Shown here: piece after piece, positions 22,401-28,123 of the stretch | Layout: each line of letters starts with the position of its first letter | Numbering within the stretch: the stretch's first letter is position 1 | Origin: Maricaulis parjimensis | Lineage (GTDB): Bacteria > Pseudomonadota > Alphaproteobacteria > Caulobacterales > Maricaulaceae | DNA length: 64,000 bases | NCBI RefSeq assembly: GCF_016817355.1 | Contig: NZ_JADOTT010000001.1 | Span: 670,072 to 734,071 of the forward strand | Direction: 5' to 3' | Made by a program: the position numbers and the translations under genes | The notes under the pieces: generated by a model | What the model saw: the letters and a program-made list of their open reading frames with translations, nothing else | Told to the model about the DNA's origin: nothing | Database searches by the model: none

Positions 22401-25400
22401 ACCGATCTGCAAATGATCGAAGACAATGGTTCGGTTGTCGGCGCTCTGGCCACGCTGATACCCGACGGCCCTGGTACGCTGACGCTGATCCTGCCCGCCG
22501 GCAGCTTTACCGACGCGCTTGGCAATGCCAATACGGCGATGGACGAATATACGGTAGAGGTCGACACAGCCGCGCCGGAGGTCACGATCACCAGCTCGGC
22601 CGTGGAACCGGTGACCGGAGCTTTCTCCGTCACCTTCACCTTCACCGAAGATGTGACCGGTTTTGCCGTGGACGAGATCACGGTCGGCAATGGCACCGCC
22701 TCCAATCTCGAGGGCTCGGGTGATACTTTTACGGCTGACATCACGCCGTCTGCAGACGGCGCAGTCACCGTTGATCTGGACGACCGTGCCGTCGAGGATG
22801 CCGCAGGCAATGGAAATTCCGCGGCCACACAATTCTCGATCCAGAGTGATGTCAGCCTGCCTTCAGTGGTGATCTCGACGTCTGCGAGCGACCCGGTCTC
22901 GGGGGCTTTCACGGCAAGCTTTACTTTCTCGGAATCGGTCACGGGCTTTGATCTCTCCGACATATCGGTCGGCAATGGTTCTGCGTCCGGCCTGGCAGGC
23001 TCGAGTGACAGCTATACGGCCGATATCACGCCGACAGCCGAGGGTGTGGTGACGGTGGATGTCGCCGCTGATGTGGTTGTTGATGATGCCGGTAACAGCA
23101 ATACCGCCGCGGCCCAATTCTCGATCGAAATTGACCAGACCGCGCCGACCGTGGCGCTGTCGACCGCGTCCAGTGAACCTGTTTCGGGCCGTTTTGAGTT
23201 GACCGTGACCTTCTCTGAAAATGTCACGGGACTGGATCTGGCGGACATCAGCGTGGGCAATGGTGCAGCTTCCAATCTCTCTGGATCGGGCGACAGTTAC
23301 ACCGTTGATATCACGCCGTCTTCCGATGGCGCGGTGACCGTGGATATTGCCGCAGATGCGGTCGAGGATGATGCCGGGAACGGCAATGCGGCGGCGAGCC
23401 AATTCTCCATCGAAACCGATGGGACGGCGCCCTCTGTGACCATTTCAACGGCGTCCAGTGATCCGGTTTCCGGCGCATTCGAGGTGGATTTTACCTTCTC
23501 GGAAAGTGTCACCGGATTTGATCTGGCGGACATCAGTGTCAGCAATGGTTCGGCCTCGAACCTGACAGGTTCGGGTGACACCTACACGGCGAGCATCACG
23601 CCCGACGCGGATGGAGCCGTGACCGTGGATGTGGCCGCTGATATGGCTGAAGACAATGCCGGAAATAGCAATGTCGCGGCGAGCCAGTTCTCCATCGAGA
23701 ACGATCAGACCGCGCCAATGGTGACAATCTCGACGAGCTCGTCCGATCCGGTTTCCGGCGCGTTCTCGATCACCGTGGAATTCTCCGAAAGTGTCACTGG
23801 ATTTGCGATCGCGGATATCAATGTCGGCAATGGGGCCGCGTCCAACCTAGCAGGAAGCGGCGATACCTATACGGCCGATATCACGCCCTCAGCGGATGGC
23901 GCGGTTACTGTGGATATTGCGGCAGACGTGGTTGAAGACGATGCTGGAAACGGCAATGCCGCGGCGACACAGTTCGCGATCGAGAGTGATGCGACGGCTC
24001 CGTCGGTCAGCCTCTTGACGGAGTCGAGTGATCCGGTCGCAGGCGCTTTTGTCGTCACCGTCACCTTCTCCGAGGAAGTCACCGGATTTGACCTGGCGGA
24101 CATCACGGTCGGCAATGGGAGCGCGTCGGATCTGTCGGGGTCGGGCGACACCTATACCGCCACGATTACACCTGAAGCCGATGGAATCGTGACGGTGGAT
24201 GTGGCGGCTGACGTGGCGGCAGACAGTGCCGGCAATGGCAATAGCGCGGCCGATACCCTGTCCATTGAGTCCGACGGCGCAGCTCCGGGCGTGACCCTGG
24301 CGGTTTCCGAGGCCGGCATCCTGGCGGGGCCCTTTACCGTGACCCTCACCTTCAGTGAGAGCGTTTCCGGTTTTGCGCTGGAGGACCTCGTCATCGACAA
24401 TGGCGCGGCGTCGGACCTGGAGGGTGCGGGGGCTGTCTACACTGTGCTCATAACGCCTGAGGCGGATGGCGATGTGAGCATCGGCCTGGCGGCCGATCAG
24501 GCCGTCGATAGTGCCGGCAATGGCAATACCATCGCGGAGACCCTGGTCGTTGGGACCGATGCCACGGCCCCGGAACTGGAAATCACCGTGCCGGGCGCGG
24601 AGACCGAAGGCGCATTCGTGGCGCAATTCGTCTTCTCCGAGAGTGTGTCGGGCTTTGATGTGGCGGATATCCAGGTGACCAATGCGTCCGTTTCTGGTTT
24701 CGAAATCGTCGACGAGAGCCTCTACACCGCGACCATTACACCGGACACGCTGGGTGAGGTTTCGATCGTTGTGGCGGCGGATGTTGCCCAGGACGTGGCC
24801 GGCAATGGCAATAATGCGACCGAGGCTTCGATCGAGGCTGTTTCGCGGCCGATCGAGGTCTCCGTCGTTGTTTCCGAAGACGTTGTCGATGTCACGGATA
24901 TCAGTGCTGACGCGACCATCACCAATCCGGGCAGCCAGGACATCCAGTTCCGGGTTGAGGTGGATGTGCCCTGGATCGCAGTCGATCCGGAATCCGGCAC
25001 TATTCCCGCTTTGGGGGACCTCGAACTGACCATATCGGTCCTTGAATCTGCCAATGATCTGGCGCCAGGCGATTACACGGGCACCGTCACCGTGATCAAC
25101 GAGACCAACGGCCAGGCCGCAGCCAAGGGGCCCAATGCTCGGTCCCGGGCGGAAGGTGACAGTATCGTGGTGGAGATCCCGCTGGCGGTCACGATCGAGG
25201 AGCGTTTCGGCACGATCCAGCTGGTGTCGACAACACCAGGCGGGGTTCAGCGCGACGAGACCTTTGTCTTCGCCTCTTCCCTGGCGGCGTTTGACGGGCT
25301 CGAACTGACGACCAGCCAAGGCTATGCGGCTTCGGCCATCGTCGAGACCCGGTTTGGCGCCTATGACGTCACGCAGACCCTGCCGGCGGGTTGGCGCCTG

Positions 25401-26582
25401 GACGATATTTCCTGCTCCGGCGACCTGGATGGCGGATCAAATATCGATCTGAGTACGGGGCGTGTGGACATCGATCTCGATCCAAACGAGTCCATCGTTT
25501 GTACCTTCAACAATACGCGCGATGAGGAAGCGGTCCGGCTGGCGACCATGCGGACCATCAACAACTTCATGGTTCGTCGCGCCGATCGCATCCTGTCTGG
25601 CGCGCCGGACCTCACCCAGCGCTTGCGCGACCGGACGGCATCATCGCCCGGCGGCTTCAGCGCGGACATCCAGGGCGGGCGCAGTGTCATGTCCATGCAG
25701 ACCAATCTGGCCGGCATTCGCAATCACGTGAAGCAAAGCCTTCCGCAAATGCCGGGCGTGACACTGGACTCGGACGCTGCGGGCACGTCGTTTGATGTCT
25801 GGATGCGTGCGGACTTCAGCGCGCTGTCGGACACGCGTGACGGTGCGGACGTGTCGAGCGACTTCGGTCTGTTGCAGTTTGGCGTCGACTGGCAGCTGAA
25901 TGAGGCATCCCTGGTCGGTCTCATCTTCCAGCGCGACTGGATGGATGAAGTGACAGCCGACATTGCCGAAGAGGCCGGAGCGATCCGGGGCGCGCGTATT
26001 GACGGCGCGGGCTGGATGGCAGGTCCCTACGCTGTCTGGGAAGTCGCCGATGGAACCTTTGTCGACGTGATGGCTCTTTGGGGGCAGTCCGACAACACGG
26101 TTGATCCGCTGGGTCTGTACGAAGACGAATTCGAGACGACCCGGATGATGTTGCGCGCCAACATCACGGGCGAGTGGCGCTCGGATAACTGGCGGATCCG
26201 GCCTTCAGCGTCTCTGGCGCATTTCGAGGAGACCCAGGATGCCTATGTCGACAGCCTGGGCATCGATATCCCCGAGCAGACTATTTCTGTCGGTCGCTTT
26301 GAGGCCGGACCGGAATTCGTCTACCGGTTCGAGCGGCACGACGGTACTTGGTGGGAGCCGGGTGTCAGTCTGAGCGGCGTCTGGGACTATGACCCGGCGG
26401 ATCTGATGGATGAGCAGGGCAATTCGGTCTCGACGGGCGCCTTGCGGGCCCATGCCGGAATCACCCTGCGCGGGCGCTTGCCCGGCGGCGTGTTCCTGTC
26501 CGGCGAAGCCAGTTTCGACGGTCTCGGCGAGGGTGACTTCTCGGCCCGCAGCGGGCGTCTGCAAGTTAGCCTTCCCTTTTAG
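16491..26582 (+). CDS. Giant repetitive autotransporter-type surface protein
   Basis: A 3363-residue secreted protein. An extended signal peptide (basic to about residue 26, hydrophobic core, cleavage near AQA-QE at 46) leads into a passenger built of beta-sandwich repeats. About residues 200-540 hold three copies of a unit with TDADSLTWR...GGSDFTVSGT. Two copies of SPTSDSSPDYVF...GSCGTSSS follow near 660-850. Then come a HYDIN/DUF11-like stretch and a run of Ig-like 'DPVSGAF..TFSESVTGFDLADI' units from about 1430 to 2790. A BACON-like segment and an SpaA/prealbumin-like segment come before the C-terminal barrel (about 3100-3363, ending LQVSLPF), which has the form of an autotransporter translocator. 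An adhesin or biofilm role is inferred. An ATG at 16491 with GGGGGG upstream is preferred over a TTG at 16467. Confidence 0.85.
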   Translation: MACNPGRRARSGGSGATIFRRVRAAWPSMACAGVAASLAWGGDAQAQEMSVTIGDISLSRDGACTASSSSEVVVSHAFDAGEYLSDDTVYLVRIYTRDSGGSELSNEIVFFFVSDGAVYDVDHADEYDLAAATFVKSTDIDFPNGDGDYVQDIYFSYIVYDYNARRTVTAETAFGSRLIDPSHYDSDCPGTLSNPPTLLSLEQQTAADPSTDADSLVWRISFDEGVNYFGGSDLVVTGTTAAVTEITPVSGAGDGVYDITVSGGDLADLEGSVTIALSDSTDIEDLVGNPLENDTPTGLHEPTYTVRNDFTAPEVVGIERQDPASETTDADSLTWRVTFSEVVTYLGGSDFTVSGTSAGVTEINAQGGGVYDVTVAGGNLASINATVSLGFAPDQDIEDLVGLALTDTTPSGANENSYTVANDTTAPTLISIARQVPATETTDADSLTWRISFSEAVEYLGGSDFTVSGTTAGVSDVQEVSDGVYDVTVSGGDLAGLEGVVTLSFAGGQDIADFSGNAFVDTTPSGANENSYTLAQAATPPRIARIDLASGTVSPTDADTVAWTVTFSADMNSATVANADFVVSGTSATHTVSSVSDSVYEVSLAGGDLADLNATVTLSLAPGADFEDADGLALVNTSVTGTNNNTIEIANDVTAPTLAQITAVSSPTSDSSPDYVFSTDEVGTLSVGGSCGTSSSTSIASTGNQTITLTQTDNSSPLSDGTYSDCTVTVTDAAGNASDALSLTSFRVDTLAPTASEVTAVSTPTSDSTPDYVFTTNETGTFSMGGSCGTSSSTTISATGNQTITLTDTDNGSALSDGNYADCTVTVSDDAGNAASAFAVTSFTVGGGAPGAPEIAISSSEGGAVADDNIDLHGAEPVGTAKTVTYTISNSGTDTLNLISASASNTSNISGSVTVGSFSSSTVAPGGGTATFTVTYTPASAGGFSFDLDIVSDDADEANYDIRISGSATEAPGFSAAFSPDSIAEGGTSTLTFTIDNVGNSFDATTLDFTNSLPSGVFIATPPSAATTCTGGTLTATAGSGTISYTGGRVMADSSCTVSADVTALASGSYANTSGDLTSSLGNSGSASDTLTVTDATAPTLTAFARNTPAGENTNADTLIFDITFDESVNDVSADDFEITGTTATGVIAGSGSSYTLTVSGGNLASLTGTVGLNLASGQNITDATGNALGSGEPATDETYTLSSQAPVLAVLTRQSPIDEITNADTLTWDFAFSSISGGFDLEASNFVLTGTTATLSVSRYSTGFTVTASGGDLADLDGEVLINLVGGVEDEYGNALATGTPTGANERSYTVDNTAPTVSSIALFPGTTTPTSADVVSWAVTFSENLDTTTISGADFSVTGTTATPSASHVSDDSYEISLASGDMADLNATVELSLASGVTITDKAGNALVNTTPTGTNNNAILVQNDVANPGVTISSGASDPVTGAFSVTFTFTEDVTGFVLGDIVVGNGSASNFAGSGDVYTADISPDDEGTVTVDVAADLAEDGSGNGNTAATQFTIEADFYAPGVTLSTSDSARTPGDPSSPDYVTAPFTVDVEFTEAVTGLTAGNFTVSNGTASNLTGSGATYTVSITPVADGDIDISLASGVAQDAAGFDNLDSNTLSVTFDGTVPTVSLDAPDTPTSGITTVSLVFSEEVVDLTAGDISVTNGTASNLSQITGTFYTFQITPDADGTVIVNFPADGVQDSAGNGNTAAPQVSYESDSAGPTVMISNGGLSAISGNFTATFTFSEDVTGFDQSDISVSGGGVSTFSTVSTSVYTALIVPTTDGTVTIDVPAAAAQDTAGNDSLAASQFSVETDYDVPNVRLSTSDGTSQTVNLVTNDYVSGSFTVDVVFSEAVTGLELSDFDLLDATASNLSGSGTTYSVTITPDADGDVYVYLADDAAEDAAGNGSDNSNSLYVINDETGPAPALSYPPTGFVSGHSFELQILWGEAPLGFEFSDLILTNAILTDLQMIEDNGSVVGALATLIPDGPGTLTLILPAGSFTDALGNANTAMDEYTVEVDTAAPEVTITSSAVEPVTGAFSVTFTFTEDVTGFAVDEITVGNGTASNLEGSGDTFTADITPSADGAVTVDLDDRAVEDAAGNGNSAATQFSIQSDVSLPSVVISTSASDPVSGAFTASFTFSESVTGFDLSDISVGNGSASGLAGSSDSYTADITPTAEGVVTVDVAADVVVDDAGNSNTAAAQFSIEIDQTAPTVALSTASSEPVSGRFELTVTFSENVTGLDLADISVGNGAASNLSGSGDSYTVDITPSSDGAVTVDIAADAVEDDAGNGNAAASQFSIETDGTAPSVTISTASSDPVSGAFEVDFTFSESVTGFDLADISVSNGSASNLTGSGDTYTASITPDADGAVTVDVAADMAEDNAGNSNVAASQFSIENDQTAPMVTISTSSSDPVSGAFSITVEFSESVTGFAIADINVGNGAASNLAGSGDTYTADITPSADGAVTVDIAADVVEDDAGNGNAAATQFAIESDATAPSVSLLTESSDPVAGAFVVTVTFSEEVTGFDLADITVGNGSASDLSGSGDTYTATITPEADGIVTVDVAADVAADSAGNGNSAADTLSIESDGAAPGVTLAVSEAGILAGPFTVTLTFSESVSGFALEDLVIDNGAASDLEGAGAVYTVLITPEADGDVSIGLAADQAVDSAGNGNTIAETLVVGTDATAPELEITVPGAETEGAFVAQFVFSESVSGFDVADIQVTNASVSGFEIVDESLYTATITPDTLGEVSIVVAADVAQDVAGNGNNATEASIEAVSRPIEVSVVVSEDVVDVTDISADATITNPGSQDIQFRVEVDVPWIAVDPESGTIPALGDLELTISVLESANDLAPGDYTGTVTVINETNGQAAAKGPNARSRAEGDSIVVEIPLAVTIEERFGTIQLVSTTPGGVQRDETFVFASSLAAFDGLELTTSQGYAASAIVETRFGAYDVTQTLPAGWRLDDISCSGDLDGGSNIDLSTGRVDIDLDPNESIVCTFNNTRDEEAVRLATMRTINNFMVRRADRILSGAPDLTQRLRDRTASSPGGFSADIQGGRSVMSMQTNLAGIRNHVKQSLPQMPGVTLDSDAAGTSFDVWMRADFSALSDTRDGADVSSDFGLLQFGVDWQLNEASLVGLIFQRDWMDEVTADIAEEAGAIRGARIDGAGWMAGPYAVWEVADGTFVDVMALWGQSDNTVDPLGLYEDEFETTRMMLRANITGEWRSDNWRIRPSASLAHFEETQDAYVDSLGIDIPEQTISVGRFEAGPEFVYRFERHDGTWWEPGVSLSGVWDYDPADLMDEQGNSVSTGALRAHAGITLRGRLPGGVFLSGEASFDGLGEGDFSARSGRLQVSLPF
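22581..24845 (+). repeat. Exactly 285-bp periodic Ig-like repeat array
   Basis: Eight successive units begin at 22581, 22866, 23151, 23436, 23721, 24006, 24291 and 24576, so the spacing is 285 bp (95 codons) each time with no indel. Each unit starts V-x-[IL]-S, continues with a DPVSGAF-type turn, TFSESVTGFDLADI, VGNGSASNLSGSG, and ends VDVAADVAEDxAGNGN. The last two units are more diverged. Older, less regular copies lie upstream from 20790. Confidence 0.9.
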
Positions 26583-26947
26583 GGGCGGTAGACTCGCAAG
26601 GGTGCGAGGCAGCGGCTGCTGTCGACCAATGCGGATTGGTTTCGAATGACCAAACAGGGTCCTGGCGCAGGTAACAGGTTGGCGCCATTCCTGAGTACGA
26701 ACCGACGTCGAGGAAAGCCGTTCAAGCGCCTTGCGCGAATGGCGTCAATTCGGGCCTGATGCAGGTTCAAATCCGGTGTTTCGAGACCGCTCCGTTTTTG
26801 TCGAACACCACCGCCATTTTCCTTCCAGTGTGATTGAAGCGGCGATCTGACACCGGGTCATAAAACCGCTTGCCCCGAATTGTCCTGTGTGGGACAAATG
26901 TCCGGACAGGACAAGACAATTGGTGTCCTGGCTTTACGGGGGATGTC
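26583..26947. promoter_or_regulatory. Intergenic region and candidate operators upstream of lacI
   Basis: Just after the surface-protein stop lies a 6-bp hairpin (ctcgca/tgcgag at 26593-26608) without a T run. The middle holds no convincing gene. At 26879-26899 an ATTGTCC half-site faces GGGACAAAT, followed by the perfect palindrome TGTCCGGACA at 26899-26908 and another ACAATTGGTGTCC element. These resemble the boxes in front of the TonB receptor gene and suggest autoregulation by the LacI protein. A GGGGGA ribosome-binding site precedes the ATG at 26948. Confidence 0.5.
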
Positions 26948-27958
26948 ATGGGCAAGATTTCCGATATTGCGGCTCGGGCCGGGGTTTCATCGAAAACCGT
27001 ATCAAGGATCTTGAACGGGCATCCCAATATCAGTGAGAAAACCCGCCGCAAGGTAGAGGATGCGATCGCCGCGCTGGGCTATGAGCCGCGCGCTTCGGTC
27101 ACGGCCCTCTCCGGTGCCGGAAATCGCGGGATCGGTGTTCTCTTCGGTGATCCGGATGCCGGGTACCAGGTGAGTGTATATCAGGCGTTGCTCGATGCCT
27201 GCCGGGATGCGGGCTATTTCCTGGCTGTTGAGGCCTTTGACGAGACCGACAAGGATTGGGGCGGACAGGTCAAGGCCTTCATCGAACGATCCGGTGTGCG
27301 ACGCGTCATTCTGGTTCCGCCGCTCTGCGACTCCTTCGAAATCCAGAGCCTCCTCAAGGAGATGGGGGTCCATTTCGCCCTGATTTCTCCCTCCCGCCCG
27401 GTGTCTGGCGCTTACTCCATCGCCATGGATGACCGGTTGGCGGCCATGGAGATGACCCAGCATCTCATCGGCTTGGGTCATCGCCGAATTGGCTTTCTGA
27501 GCGGGCGTCCCGGTCACGTGGCCACGCTGCTGCGCCGGCAAGGGTTCGAAGAGGCGTTTGGTCTGGCCGGTTTGCCCCTGCCCGATGAAAGCCTGGTGCG
27601 TTCAGCCGATTTCACCTTTCATCCGGCCATGGAAGCCGCCCGGTCGCTGCTGACCTTGCCGGAGCCGCCGACTGCCATATTTGCGTCCAATGACGAAATG
27701 GCGGCCGCGGTCATCATGGTGGCGAACGACATGGGTCTGTCGATCCCGGGCGATCTCTCGGTGGCCGGTTTCGACGGGTCACAGATTTCGCAGACGATCT
27801 GGCCGGAACTGACGACGGTGAAACAGCCCTTCGAGGCGATGGCGAAACTGGCGCTCGATCTGGTCTCGCGATCGGACTCTGTGGCCGGACAAGCTGCTGG
27901 AATCCAGGTTTTGCCCCATGCATTGGTGGTCCGGGGCTCCACGGCGGCAAAAGACTGA
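26948..27958 (+). CDS. LacI-family transcriptional regulator
   Basis: A 336-residue LacI/GalR regulator. The N-terminal helix-turn-helix is canonical: KISDIAARAGVSSKTVSRILN, then NISEKTRRKVEDAIAALGYEP with the hinge. The periplasmic-binding-like effector domain follows (GIGVLFGDPDAGYQVSVYQALLDACRDAGY, MEMTQHLIGLGHRRIGFLSGRP, PTAIFASNDEMAAAVI, DLSVAGFDGSQISQTIWPELTTVKQP). The ATG at 26948 has a GGGGGA box. A TTG at 26870 would put 26 residues before the HTH and is unlikely. It is the first gene of the glucan locus and probably represses the receptor operon until a glucan-derived sugar binds; this is inferred from position and boxes. Confidence 0.93.
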   Translation: MGKISDIAARAGVSSKTVSRILNGHPNISEKTRRKVEDAIAALGYEPRASVTALSGAGNRGIGVLFGDPDAGYQVSVYQALLDACRDAGYFLAVEAFDETDKDWGGQVKAFIERSGVRRVILVPPLCDSFEIQSLLKEMGVHFALISPSRPVSGAYSIAMDDRLAAMEMTQHLIGLGHRRIGFLSGRPGHVATLLRRQGFEEAFGLAGLPLPDESLVRSADFTFHPAMEAARSLLTLPEPPTAIFASNDEMAAAVIMVANDMGLSIPGDLSVAGFDGSQISQTIWPELTTVKQPFEAMAKLALDLVSRSDSVAGQAAGIQVLPHALVVRGSTAAKD

Positions 27959-28002
27959 CCAGCCCAGTTATGGCAAGCAGATGCGGCGCAAGTCCGAAAT
28001 CC

Positions 28003-28105
28003 AATTGTCCTAGAATTGTCCCAATAAACTTGGATAAACAAGACAAAAGTTGACACAACGGGACAATTTGTAGAGCATAAACGGACAAACCCGGTCAAAA
28101 CCGGG
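28003..28105 (+). promoter_or_regulatory. Promoter/operator region of the glucan operon
   Basis: Two direct AATTGTCC boxes (28003-28010 and 28014-28022) face an inverted GGGACAATT (28060-28068). The second and third form a perfect 9-bp inverted pair. TTGACA at 28050-28055 could be a -35 element overlapped by the boxes, though no good -10 stands out. A CCCGGT-caaa-ACCGGG hairpin (28090-28105) sits in the leader just before the AGGGGAGA ribosome-binding site. The likely binding protein is the neighbouring LacI regulator. Confidence 0.55.
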
Positions 28106-28123
28106 ATGTTCAGGGGAGAGAAA

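Noticed and set aside
21123-22832. Long minus-strand open frame within the surface-protein gene
   Set aside because: Antisense shadow of the repeats; its low-complexity composition mirrors the plus-strand repeat coding.
26767-27051. 94-codon minus-strand frame across the start of lacI
   Set aside because: It overlaps the lacI HTH coding and the candidate operators and shows no known domain.
28003-28068. CRISPR-like short repeats
   Set aside because: Only three short boxes with uneven spacing and one inverted; they fit operators, not an array. No cas genes are present.
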